From Dryocosmus kuriphilus (lineage: Eukaryota > Arthropoda > Insecta > Hymenoptera > Cynipidae), in assembly GCA_038277395.1 (NCBI GenBank), contig CM076191.1, forward strand, positions 180,094,552 through 180,158,551: a stretch of 64,000 nt of DNA, written 5' to 3'. A program made the position numbers and the translations under genes. Shown one piece after another: positions 24,054 through 34,974 of this stretch (positions are counted from its first letter, which is position 1; each line of letters begins with the position of its first letter). Under the pieces are notes generated by a model that was not told the DNA's origin, did no database searches, and saw only the letters and a program-made list of their open reading frames with translations.

Positions 24054-24062
24054 ATCGACATT

Positions 24063-25426
24063 GGTTTTCAACTGTCCAATGTAACTAGTGACAAGTATCT
24101 CTTTGCCAAATACCATAATTGTTATGAACAACCAAATTATTATTAATAAATTTTATGAATAAACATAGTGATTATAGGCAATAGTGTAGCAAGTCATATT
24201 ATTCGCTGTTAGTTTAACGCAAAGTTAATAAATGTTGACGTGGTAAAGATGAACCAACAAATCCGGCGAGGGAACTGTATCCCGACGCTTAAAAAGAATT
24301 ACTAAAAAATTTCAAATCATTTGGAAAATATAAAAATCAAAAAATTCTGAACTCGCCTTTTCTTTTCAGATTTAAAAAAATTGAGCCGTTCTCTACCTGT
24401 TGGTAAATTACCCTCATAGGAAGTTATTTGGCAGTTACTGATATTCAATATTGATGAAAAACAAAATCTTTTATTAAGCTTTTCTATTTGACGCGTTTCC
24501 CATTCCTAAAAACATCTTTCAATTAATATAGATCAAATTGGTTAAGCAACCACCGCAAGGTCACCATGGGAGCCATTTCTTTCTTTTAATAATACAGCCA
24601 CCATAAAATATCTTGGCTACGCCGATAGTTGGATTTTCATGTGTACAGTTACATTTTGAGTTACCTTTTTCTTGTAATATAGAGAGATATTGTTTTTTAT
24701 ATTATTTTGATATACTGCTAACGGAGAAAAATTATGAGTGAAAAATGACTAAATTAGTTAGGTAAGTAGAGGATATAAATGCATTTAGATAATTTTTACT
24801 ATTACTTCACGACTATTTCTCGAACCGAATTGCGAAAACTGCACAGAAGTGTATGGATTGAATTCGAATACTCCAAGTTGTATGCATCATGGGATGTCTG
24901 CGTTCGAGTCCGGGGGAGAGAGTTTCTTATTCAATCACTATTTCATTTTACATGACTGAAAGTAAATTTTTACGCAATACAACTATGTCCTCCGTTTACC
25001 GAATTAAGTCTTGTCAAATTGAACGCATAAATTTTCCCCGTGGATGCATTTAGAATCATGTATTTCCATCTATGAAAAGCGCCTTATGCTTGGTTATATT
25101 TGACAAGTTATTATTCTACTCTTTTTGCGCAAAAAAATACCTTATGATTTCTGCTGTATGCAGTATAGCCGGTAGACAAATATTGTAAATTAAAATAGCT
25201 TTGAAGGTCCTCTGGGTAATAAATTTAGCAGACATGAAACACTCCAAGATATAAAATCAACGGTCCTCGGCTTTTCACTCCGTTGACAATACATTGATAA
25301 AGCTATCTGATCAGATACCCGCTATTGTACATAAGTGAATATATTTCAAAAGTTTAGCAGTTACCTTTCATGAAAGTTTTAAAATATTATTCTTGAGGTC
25401 TCAATCGTTTTCACTGCCTACAAGAA
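24063..25426. other. Upstream region of the two-exon gene; nothing else recognised
   Basis: AT-rich sequence without repeat ends or convincing frames. It would contain the promoter of the gene starting at 25427. I could not identify a specific TATA or initiator element with confidence. Confidence 0.35.
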
Positions 25427-26575
25427 ATGAGGACCCTCATTCTATTATTTACCTGCATGGTTTACCTTAATTTTACAGGTAAGTGGGCAATGTACACTAA
25501 TAACACAGGTTGGCACTGCAAAACTGACAAAACGTATTTCTCGCCTAAGATTTTTGGTCGCTGCAAACGATCCAAAAATGAAGTCTTTCCTTCAAGTCAA
25601 AGTTTGACACAGATAACGTCGAATGTACCAAAAATCCCAAGCTTATCACATTTTAAAACTCAATTATCTCTAAAACCTGACGCGATGAAGTGTTTAGTCT
25701 GCAGATTTAGGGAAAGAGAATCTACGTGAAGTAATACTACATCGGAAATAATTGTCTAGTTATGCGGCTGTTCCAAATTTTCGATTCTTCGCATCCGCTT
25801 TTTTTAATAACTCCTTTTCTACTCGAAAATGAAAACTCAAGAGGGGGAAGAATTTAAAAAATGAGGTGAGTCGCGGATTTTCTGAAGTTTTAGTTTTTCA
25901 ATCTCGAAAAAGAAAATAAATAATTGAAACAGTTATTACAAATTATAACAGTCAAAAATTTAAAAGTCATAAAAAACAGTTATGATAAAATATTTTTAAA
26001 AATTTTATAGGATGTCAAGGTATTTCAAGCGATTTTAAGGCATTTTAAGGTATTTCGAATATTTGCAAAGCATTTTAAGCGACATCAAGTGATCTTAAGG
26101 AATTTTAAAGGATTATAATATATATTAAAGCAGTTCAAGGCATTTAAAATGATTTTATAGTATTTAAAGGGATTTTAAAAAGATTTTAAAGTCTTTGAAT
26201 AGAATTTAAAGATTTTTATAAAGTTCAAAGGATTTCAAGGTATTTCAAGCAATTTTAAGTGCTTTCAAGAGATTTTAAATGACTTTAAAGCATTTATAGT
26301 TATCAAAAGGTTTCAAAAAATTTTAATAGATTTAAAAATATTTTCAAAAATTTCAAAGGATTTCAACAAGATTGGTGGAATTTTTATCCTCCACCTACCA
26401 TCCCACCACCAACCCCTTTTTCCACATACTTTATTATATTACATTCTCATCAGAGAAGGTATTAGATTTATGCAAAATTTGACTTTCGCGGATTTCATGA
26501 AATCTCCACGTTTTGAGACCTCCTGAATCCGAAAGAACGATTTTTACGATGGTGTCTGTCTGTCTGTTGTCGTTT

Positions 26576-26607
<32 letters not shown>

Positions 26608-28660
26608 TGTTGTCGTCGTCGTCGCTGTCGTCGTCGTCGTCGCTGTTGTCGTCGTCGTCATTGTCGTCGTCGGAGTCTGTTTCCGCGATAACTTTCGAAG
26701 GACTAATCGGACTGGAGTGCGCTTTGGTACTCTTCTTTAAGGGGTAAAAAGAAAGGGCGAGTTCTTTAACCAGCGGTTTTTGACCAACGGTTATGGTTTT
26801 ATCCATCAAAAACGGTTTTCACAAAATCAAAAAATCCATTTTCCGGCTAAACCGGCTATGATGAGAATGTATTCCTTAAGGGCGATAGAGCCTTAAGTAA
26901 AATAATTTTTTTTTGTAATTTTTAATTTAAAGGGTAATACGATCCATAAACACCGAGCGCGTAGCGCGAGGTGAATATTCTATCGAGCGCGAAGCGCGAG
27001 TGCCGTATATAACGTATCGAGCGCGAAGCGCGAGTCAAATGTCGAACGCGAAGCGCGAGTGCCAACAGACCCGCGCCCTAGGCGCGCTCATACTTCGCGC
27101 GAGGCGCGTGATGAGAATGTGCCTGCGAAGCGGGCAGATTTTTTTTTTTTTGAATAATAATAAATAATTAATTTTTTAATTACTTTAATTACTTTTTCCC
27201 CCTGTTTTACTTTTTGTTGCTTTTGGCATCTCCAAAATAAGTTTTTACTAGAAAAAGTCGCAGGCTGATTACATTTAGTGAATTTAATAACACTTTCAAT
27301 TGTTTTGTTGAGCATTCTCTCAAATTAAAAAAAAAATTTCTTGGTCAGCGGTAAGTCGAGAGAATTCATATAGAGACATTTTACATTCTGTACATTTCAT
27401 TTTTGATACCTTGACTGTGCCACACTAATGAAAATTATTTAAACGAGTTGGATTTGAAACCAAATAACATGTAAGCAATGATTAGCTTAGTGCTTCTAGA
27501 AAGAAATATAAGGCTCCTTCTATAATATATACTTTACTGAAAAAAAAAAATGTAATTTCGGCAAAGTGGAAAATTTTTAGATCAAAATTAACCCACAATT
27601 CAAGATTCTGATCAAAGTAACTTTTTCCTTCTTCATTTATGAATATAAAAAAAGATATTTCAAAAATGATCAGACCGCTAAAAAGACTGATGGATGATAA
27701 AATTGATATATAGGCTTTTTAGTAAATTTGTCCTGATAGTTAGGATTTTAAGAAAAACAATGAACTTTTTCCACTTTCCCCTCTTGATTTTTCATTTTTG
27801 GGAAGAAGAAGAAGAAGAAAAGAAATTATTTTTAAAAAAATGGATGACGAAAACTTGAAAATTCGGAAAAGCCGCGTAACTAGACGCAATTAACAATACG
27901 CCTTCTTATATGATTAACCATTCTTGCTGCAATAAATAAAAGTTTTGAAAGCTTTAGCCCTTGAACTCAAAAATAGGTACTTTAATATTCTTCAATTCAT
28001 AAAGTGTTTGCATAAAATTTTAGGAAAAGTATACTTTGGGACAGGATAAATCGAAATTTTGAAACGTCGGTAACAGTATTATAGTAACCTAATCTGCAGG
28101 CAAATCTACTCCTGTTTACTAACAGATATTTTTCCAGTGTACACAAAGTTCATAAATCTCTCTTTTTTCTTAAAAAATTATGTGCAATATTAGGAGCACC
28201 TGGAGCAGGTGTACCAGTAAATGAAGCCCAAAGGATTGATTTTAATGACAGCGAAGTTTTTCTTCAAATGCCAGGTGATCATGTTCTTATTGGAATTCTA
28301 CGTCGAGACGGTAGCTCAAATATGCCTCCAAGATGGCTAAAATCGGGGGGAGGTCTAGCACCTCCTTATAATCCTGTTACACCAGAGCGCGTTTGTCTAG
28401 CCATCCCTTTTTCCAGTTTTTTAAAGGCCCATATCGGAACAGAACTCCATAACAGAAATGATCCTAATGTTACCGAATACAACTTATTTGTAAAATCATT
28501 ATCGAACGGTAATTTCAAAGCACATCTTCTACGTGAACCTCCACCAGTTCATGACCTTCAACAAGTGTTCATTTATGTACGAATGCGGCCCTACAACTTT
28601 ATTTATGGAGGGGAACTAACACGTCTTGAGCAACAGAATACTCCAAACTGGATTCGCTGA
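25427..28660 (+). CDS. Two-exon gene for an unrecognised secreted protein (~172 aa)
   Basis: Exon 1 (25427-25478) encodes MRTLILLFTCMVYLNFT, a textbook signal peptide, and ends at acag|gtaagt in phase 1. Exon 2 (28194-28660) follows an acceptor (caatattag) after a T-rich tract. It supplies the remaining two bases of a Gly codon, opens with APGAGVPVNEAQ and stays open to the stop after PNWIR. The frame match across the 2715-bp intron is exact. The mature part of about 154 residues has a single Cys (ERVCLA), two N-glycosylation sequons (NDS, NVT), a PPYNP segment and a basic/aromatic end (YVRMRPYNFIYGG). No family is recognised. The intron hosts a minisatellite and AR1 copy C. Reading straight through the donor gives a shorter alternative frame to 25729, which I consider intronic. 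The exon join is inferred; transcript data would settle it. Confidence 0.6.
26010..26370. repeat. Degenerate minisatellite (~12-bp unit)
   Basis: Successive variants of aaggtatttcaagcgatttt and aaggcatttt fill this stretch within the intron of the gene at 25427. No coding capacity. Confidence 0.7.
26440..27141 (-). repeat. Dispersed repeat AR1, copy C (inverted)
   Basis: Reverse-complement arrangement of copies A1 and B. The core runs from tacattctcatca (26440-26452) to tgatgagaatgta (26859-26871), with a long (GTC/GTT)n tract (26563-26671) between. It is followed by a GC island with four or five gagcgcgaagcgcgag motifs (26954-26970, 26983-27000, 27018-27034, 27043-27059) and another gatgagaatgt at 27110-27120. 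The Asp-rich and Thr-rich frames here are trinucleotide translations, not genes. Confidence 0.8.
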
Positions 28661-29229
28661 GAAAGATGAAGATTTAAAAGTACTGTAGAAATATTCAAAA
28701 TTTGGATATTACCACACAGCATCTAGATTCACAACGAATTAGAAACGGATTAGAAAGGATGTAGTCAGCGAGGAAACACAGACGGTTTAAATAAGCCTTT
28801 TATTTACCCTTTAACAAACTTGATTTTAGTTTTAATACTTTTGTTTTTCGCGAAAGGTACTTAGACCGTCTAGTCTTCACAGCTGATAGTCTAGTCTAGA
28901 CAAGGTCTGACGCTGGTCAGCCTTCCAAAATATAAAATTGTCTAAGTTTCAATCATTCAACTTTTTTCAGTGCATGTTAAAAATAATTCAACGTCTTTTC
29001 GTACTACTATTAATTTGGAAACATATAGCTATTCATATTATTGACAAGGATTGATGGTTATTTTGGAAATACCCCTCCCATTTTCCAGCGTCACACTGTC
29101 AATAGTGGTACGAATAGCCACATTTTTAAAAGTATGCGTATCCGCGTTCTAAATTATTTGCCTGGTATTTAGAACAATTTAGAATGGTAAAAGATAAAAT
29201 TTATATTCTCAAAAAAATTATTTCACACA
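28661..29229. other. 3' flank of the two-exon gene
   Basis: No gene seen. No canonical AATAAA lies close to the stop codon. An aataag string occurs at about 28793 and could act as a weak polyadenylation signal. Confidence 0.3.
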
Positions 29230-29280
29230 TTATCGAGCGCGAAGAGCATGTACCCGCGCGGCAGGCAGATTTTTTAAATA
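29230..29280 (-). repeat. AR1 end fragment (copy D)
   Basis: The string tatcgagcgcgaagagcatgt followed by gcaggcagatttttt matches the outer end of copy C in the same orientation. The rest of the repeat is absent. Confidence 0.55.
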
Positions 29281-29748
29281 TTAATTTCTTGAGAGATGGA
29301 ATGAATCGACAAAAAATTCAATCTAAAATGATCCTTTATGATCATTGAAAAAATACAATTAATAATCAAGCTTTTTTGTAAATGTGTTAAAAGAATTTAA
29401 AGATATTCAATAATAAAATAAAAATATTCAATTTAATAATATCGTGTACTTTCAAAAGACATCTTTGGTATGTACATAGTACTTACATATGACGCTTAAG
29501 GACTAAGAACGCGACAGTAATTTAGCTTATGCTTAGGTAACTATTTTGTAATAAAGTAAATATTTTTCCTTAGATGCTAAGTACATATTATCACGCTATT
29601 AATTTATATATATTTACGAGGTAAAAAATTCTGAATATTTGGAGAGAACCAAATTATAATCCTCCTTTATTTCGGCTGTTTAAATTATTGATAGAGATAC
29701 TTTTAACGATCATCACAGCTAATTCAAAAGAAACAAAAACAGGTTTTT
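29281..29748. other. AT-rich spacer, no gene seen
   Basis: No recognisable features. Confidence 0.4.
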
Positions 29749-30829
29749 TTAAACAGTTTTAACAGGTTTTAACAGGTTTTTAAATCGTCTTAAATCTTCC
29801 AGGAAACTGGCTGGGCTATCCTCTTTATTATTTCTAAATTTGACCGGCCAATTTGTCATTATTTGGAATGGTGTTTGTACCATTCCAAATGGGAAATATG
29901 TCGCTTGAATTGTTTCGTTGTTTCTATGTTCTGGTTCGTATTCACTTTCCGAATTATCTCTAAAACTTCGCGACCGTCTATTCGACCTTTCCCTTGTTGT
30001 CAAACTTTTGCGAGATCTGTTTCGGTTAGAATTTAAATCGTATCCCTCGTCATCGCTGGAGTCAGAGTTGTAAATTCTGAAGTCCGTTTCTTTTTCCCTT
30101 CTTTTAATTAACGCTTTGTTTACTACACTCTTAGTGGTTTCCCTAGGTCTTTCTTCAAGGTTAAACTGAACTGAGTACATACTGCGTGGTTCGTTTCTTT
30201 TATCTGTAGGTGTTCTTTCTGATTTTGTCCTATCTATCGTTTCTTTTGTAAATGAACTATGGGCCTGCGGGTTTAAATTATGTTTACGAATTTTTGACTG
30301 TTCCATTTTTTCTTTTAAAAACCTTTCTTTTTGTTTATTCATGAACTCGTTATATTCCGCGCTGTTTAAGAGTTAGTCTGTCTCTAATAAAAATTGAGTG
30401 TTGTTTTCCAAGAATGAGTCAATTTCGAATGTTTTATTGTTAATCGTCCCTAAGATTTCTCGATCCTCTGTTAAGTTTTTTTGTTGCCTGGGTAAATTTA
30501 GTGTTGGTAAATCTGTATGGTCCCAAGCTAATGACGCATAAGGGTTAATTATTTTACTTGGTTCTTTGTTTGTAATTTCCAAGTCCCTACCCGATTTTCC
30601 CATTCTTGTTGTTTCGTTATTATTCTTACGAAAACTCCTACCCTCGTCCCACGGATCGGTTTATTATTTTGGGACTTGTACCCGTATTTGATGTTTTGTT
30701 TCTTCCAGAGTCCGGAGTTGGAAGTGCCATAGCTCCTTCCAAGTCCAGGCTCTCTTGATCGGTTTGAATTTCTGTTTGTTTCTTCATTTTGTGTTTATTT
30801 ATTTTTAATTTTCCTGATCTGAGTTTCAT
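29749..30829 (-). pseudogene. gypsy-type Gag remnant
   Basis: Starts at the Met of MKLRSGKLKINK (30829). One frame change near 30655 and one in-frame TAA at 30373-30375 break it. The protein is highly charged with a Ser/Arg-rich middle (SNRRSRSFRDNSESEYEPEH) and reaches WPVKFRNN...SFLEDLRRF, which resembles the start of the Ty3/gypsy capsid (W..kF.G....FL). It ends there, before the rest of capsid and nucleocapsid. Assignment rests on that short capsid motif and the overall composition. Confidence 0.55.
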
Positions 30830-32569
30830 TAATACAGATTGGGCAATCGTTAAAAATCTTAATTTTCTTCCCTTTGTAGTATCTACGGTTGTTTGGGCTG
30901 TACAGCCGTCGATACTACCTTAACCTGTAATTTAAATGTTTCGGGGACACCCTATATATATATATATATATGTATGGTTCCCTATTGCTATAGTATATAG
31001 GTTATTTCTATACTACGTTGTCCGTTTATTATTTGGACATCCTGTATATTTTTCCTTTTAGCCTGTTGGCTTTGTATTTGCCAATTCTCTCTTTGGGTTT
31101 CCTAATTTACTTTAAATTTTATTTCTGATATTTCCGATAATCATATTAATCCATGTGATCCGAAAATTTGTTTATTTTTGCTGTAAGTAGCCTAGTTTGC
31201 AAAGTACAGCGCGTGACCTTTGCGCGCTCAGTACTCGCGACCTCGCGGACAGCCCGTCGTCCGGTGAGTTACCCTCTACCGTACCGCGGTCTGTATTTCG
31301 TGCGTACACTGCATCCCCCCGTCACGCAACTAGTCACTCTGTGACGTAGGATGGCTTGTATATGCGATGACAGTCGAATTTCTTTTCATTTCTCAAAGGT
31401 TTCATATTTCTCATTAAAATTTAATTCCTTGTTAACTTTGAATATTTCGACTCTCTTTACATTTCATTCTCGCCACATTCCATCTTGTTTTGAAAGCAAG
31501 ACTACTGACCTTGTACTGCCCAATCAAATGTTTGATGTGAACTTTATCTCTCTGTAGGTTTCCCAAGTTATTTCGATTCTATTTTTCAATTATATTCTTT
31601 CTTGAAACGATTTTATTTCCTTTTAGATTTATTTTAAAATTTTATTCCTTTTTAAATTTAATAGTTTTCCAAAATTTTGTTTTCTTATGACAATTTTTCT
31701 TTTCACTTTATATTTTAATTTGTGAGTTTTTCCTTTAATTTTATTTTCTTTGAAATTTTATTTTCAATTTAAATATTTCCTTCTTACTTTTTTTTTTTTT
31801 AATTTTATTCCCAAATTAACCATTTCCCTGACACTTTTATTTTCAAAGATTCTGCTACTGTTAACCTTTCAACTTTAATAATTTTCCGATTTGGTTTCCC
31901 CACACTTTGCAACCCAATACACTGTCACTTCCTAACATGATATAGTACAAATCCGAAACATGGCCAAATCATCAAATACATTATAAAATCAACAATATCA
32001 TCAAAATTATTATACAACAGGCATGAAAAATGTCACAATTTCAATATTGAGTGGCATAGGCGGGAGATATGTGGCATGCAAATTTGGAGTCGGATGTCGG
32101 GTCATGGAGTTTGATATTGTGTTTTCATTCTCGGCGTTAGGAAAAAAAGGGATTGGGCGCCAGGTTTGAGCATGAGAAGGACAAACCGGGGAAGGGGGTG
32201 AGGAGGTGGACGCCGAGAGATAAAGGTCTACACAATAAAAAGGCGGAGTTATATAAAAGAGATATAATTAAACTTACAAGGATTGGCCAACCTCGGCAAC
32301 AATATGGATAAGCTATGATATTTCCATGCGTCGTTTCGCAGCAACAATGAACAAGTGGTGGGACCCGACAACAACTCAAACGAGTAGCTGGCTGAAGAGC
32401 CGAACGGAGACCAGGCGAGACTAAGACTGACTAACTCTGAGAACCAACTCCTGACTGCACGAGCAACGAGAGCTGCCGCCAGCCACACGCACGGGATCCT
32501 TCGTGGATTCCCGGGCGGGCTCGGCAAAGGGTCCCGTCGCTCGGGCAGCCACGCAACATCTATGTTACA
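29749..32569 (-). mobile_element. Truncated Ty3/gypsy-type retroelement, 5' part only
   Basis: A gag frame at 29749-30829 is preceded on the minus strand by a long leader (30830 to about 31300, T-rich on the plus strand). Further upstream, a GC-rich region begins, when read on the minus strand from 32569, with tgtaacatagatg, a gypsy-like LTR start. The LTR 3' edge and the primer binding site could not be fixed. Pol is absent beyond 29749, so the copy is truncated. Confidence 0.5.
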
Positions 32570-32574
32570 ATTCC

Positions 32575-33079
32575 AATAATATATATGCGGGTCATCATCA
32601 AGAAACCTTAGTTACAAATTTAATTTTATAAAATTGAAATAAGATATTATAAAAAAAAAATTGAAAACTCTTATGACATGATTCAACAATAATAAACTCT
32701 GTCATACCTGTTAATTTTAATGGTCAACAATCATAGTCAATAAAACATTTGTGATGTGGAGACAAAACATATTGTTTTGTGTTTGTTAAAAAGACAAACT
32801 GGAGCCTCAAAAAAATAGGAGAGGCTCCAATTTTTGTATAGCTTACATTATAAGTCAACTGTATAATAGTTTAGCACAAAATCACGAGACGTAAGAACAG
32901 ACAGAAACATACTGAAGGTGATACAGTATTTTCATTAGATCAATGAGAACAAATCGAATTTTCATATAACCACAGACGAGAAACTGCGTTAAAGCATAGG
33001 GAATTTAAAAAACAAGGAATTTAAAATTATTATCTTACATATTTTAATGCATGATGCAATGTTCAACCATATTAATGTT
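32575..33079. other. Spacer with one strong hairpin
   Basis: No gene. A hairpin with arms tggagcctc and gaggctcca around an A-rich loop lies at about 32800-32835. It may belong to the 3' untranslated part of the Penelope fragment that ends near 33080 on the minus strand. Confidence 0.4.
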
Positions 33080-33378
33080 TATTATTTCAATTTTGAAATG
33101 TATTGAGATTTTACTAAACTTATTAATAAAAATGGATTAAAGTTACTTCTTTTGTAAGGATTATTTTTTATAGCTAAGATTTTAATATTTTTAAATTCGA
33201 AGTTAAAAGAATGACCCAACTGTCATGAGTGTTTTGATGAAGCAGTTCTCAAATTTCCAACCCGATAATCCTTTTTGTGTTCAGAAATTGTAGTTTTTAA
33301 TCTTCGATCAGTTTGACGTATGTAGACTTTTCTACAGTGTTTGCAATTAATTAAATATACAATACCAGACTTATTCTA
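33080..33378 (-). pseudogene. Penelope-like element fragment: GIY-YIG endonuclease
   Basis: Minus-strand translation gives SGIVYLINCKHCRKVYIRQT, then DRRLKTTISEHKKDYRVGNL and, after a stop, LGHSFNFEFKNIKILAIKNN. This is the CCHH-containing linker and GIY-YIG domain found at the C-terminus of Penelope-like proteins, close in wording to the PLE1 copy at 38290-38600. Only the end of the element remains, and it is broken by at least one stop. Confidence 0.75.
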
Positions 33379-33389
33379 ATTTCAAAAAC

Positions 33390-34028
33390 CGAACTGTAAC
33401 AATTTATCGGGGAATTTCACTTGTGCCTTCGTGTTATAAGATTCTGACCAATGTAATCTTAAGTAGACTAACGCCTTTTGCTGAGGAAATCATTGGGGAT
33501 TAGCAGTGTGGATTCCGCCGAAACCGGTCTACAAGCGATCAAATGTTTACAATTAGACAACTTTTAGAAAAGAAATGGGAATTTCATGAAGCAATACATC
33601 CGCTATTTATCGGCTTTAAAAAAGCTTACGACTCTATTATACGCGCACGAATGTACTGGATTCTGGAGTTCATGGGTGTACCAAGGAAATTGGTTAGACT
33701 TATCGAAGTTTGCTTAAGCGGCAGTAGGGGTAGGATACGCGTAAACGGAAGTTTGTCTGAAGAGTTTTTGATCCGCGATGGCCTGAAACAGGGCGACGCG
33801 CTTTCGGGCATCCTTTTCAACTTAGTATTAGAATACGTGGTCAGAAAAGTACAAACGAATCCGTCCGGTGCTACCCTCAAAGGGATAATACAAATTGTGG
33901 GATATGCGGATGATCTCGACTTACTCGGGGATGATACAGAAACGGTAGCTAAAAATGCGGAAATCTTGATCACAAAAGCCAAGGAAATAGGTTTAGAAGT
34001 CAGCGAATCGAAGACAAAATATTTGATC
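33390..34028 (+). pseudogene. RTE-like LINE reverse transcriptase, N-terminal half
   Basis: Upstream broken frames read as a fragment of RT blocks 1-2 (YRGISL-like and ILSRL-like segments, 33405-33480). The open frame from 33543 then has FKKAYDSI (LINE form of the FDF block, here with an unusual Gly-Phe start), GLKQGDALSGILFNL, and the catalytic YADDLDLLG at about 33900. The 3' edge is the PLE2 insertion at 34029. An in-frame stop near 33499 shows decay. Confidence 0.85.
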
Positions 34029-34119
34029 AATCTTGAAGATGTAGAAATGATGTTGATTACTGGTCAAAATTTTTATTAAAGTTGATGTCTGAGAGTCTCT
34101 CAGTACATTAAAAGTATAT

Positions 34120-34150
34120 GTTTCGACTGTACGTCGACAGTCCTCATCAG
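34120..34150 (-). ncRNA. Hammerhead-like ribozyme motif in PLE2 left arm
   Basis: Read on the minus strand: CTGATGAG (34150-34143), a 6-bp stem GACTGT/ACAGTC with a 6-nt loop (34142-34125), then GAAAC (34124-34120). These are the two conserved boxes and stem II of a hammerhead, with one extra unpaired G before the stem. Stem III and the cleavage site could not be drawn convincingly. The right-arm counterpart (42282-42312) has AAAAC in place of GAAAC. Hammerheads are known in Penelope-like terminal repeats; activity here is unproven. Confidence 0.45.
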
Positions 34151-34290
34151 TAAAATTCTTCTATTATAAAAGATAACCTGGTGACAAATTACATGCCGTA
34201 AACATAGAGACTTAAAGGATATAAATGGTAATGTGTTTTTTTATAAAAAAACTCGTTATGTGAGGGTGAAGAAAGTGTCAGTACAAATTG

Positions 34291-34974
34291 CCCTACTGCA
34301 CATTCCTATATAGTCTCCTGTAAAGGATCCTATAAAGCGACCTATGTAGTTACCTTTATTGGATCCTATATAGGATCCTACGTGGGTGTTTCCTTCTAGG
34401 TAGTACCTATAGGATTTGGTACAGGATCCTATATAGTTTTTGGTACAGGATCCTGCGTAGGATCCTACGTCATTTCCTATAGGTGGCATCTATGTCCTAT
34501 GTAGGATCCTACATAGGAACACATATTTTGAAAATTATTTTCAAAAATAAAATAAAATGATGCGCAGTAGTTTCCTGTAAGAGCTACAGTTGCGCAGTAG
34601 TTTTTCTGGGCTGTTGGATTGACAAAGTACATATATAAACATAATTATATTTCCTTATTATTATTATTAATTCTTCAATGTTTAAATTAATTTATTAACT
34701 AAGTATATAACATTAGTATCCTATATAGGATCCTATATAGAATCCTTTATGTTTCACCTATAGGTGCTACCTATAGGAAATGACGTAGGATCCTACGCAG
34801 GATCCTGTACCAAAAACTATATAGGATCCTGTGCCAAATCCTATATAGGATCCTATGCCAAATCCTATAGGTACTACCTAGAAGGAAACACCCACGTAGG
34901 ATCCTATAAAGATAACTACATAGGTCACTTTATAGGATCCTTTACAGGAGACTATATAGGAATTTGCAGTAGGG
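34291..34974. mobile_element. GGATCC-rich foldback element inside PLE2 arm
   Basis: Ends are ccctactgca (34291) and tgcagtaggg (34974). Left arm (34291-34526) and right arm (about 34720-34974) are nearly perfect inverses, joined by an AT-rich centre. The arms hold 14 GGATCC sites within taggatccta-type repeats. Comparison with the uninterrupted right arm of PLE2 shows the empty site acaaattggagc, so the insertion duplicated only TG. The 77- and 89-codon frames (GSYAGSCTKNYIGS...) are translations of the repeat, not genes. Confidence 0.85.

Noticed and set aside
24890..24925. tRNA-like B box (gcgttcgagtccggg)
   Set aside because: No A box or acceptor pairing at the right distance, so no tRNA or SINE can be supported.
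26563..26671. Possible CRISPR-like array
   Set aside because: Simple trinucleotide repeat without distinct spacers, in a eukaryotic context.
26434..26809. Thr-rich, Asp-rich and Val-rich frames on both strands
   Set aside because: All are readings of one (GAC)n tract in different frames.
32137..32527. Minus-strand frames with Leu/Ser-rich and Pro-rich translation
   Set aside because: They lie in the presumed LTR/leader of the gypsy-type remnant, overlap each other in different frames and have no recognisable domain.
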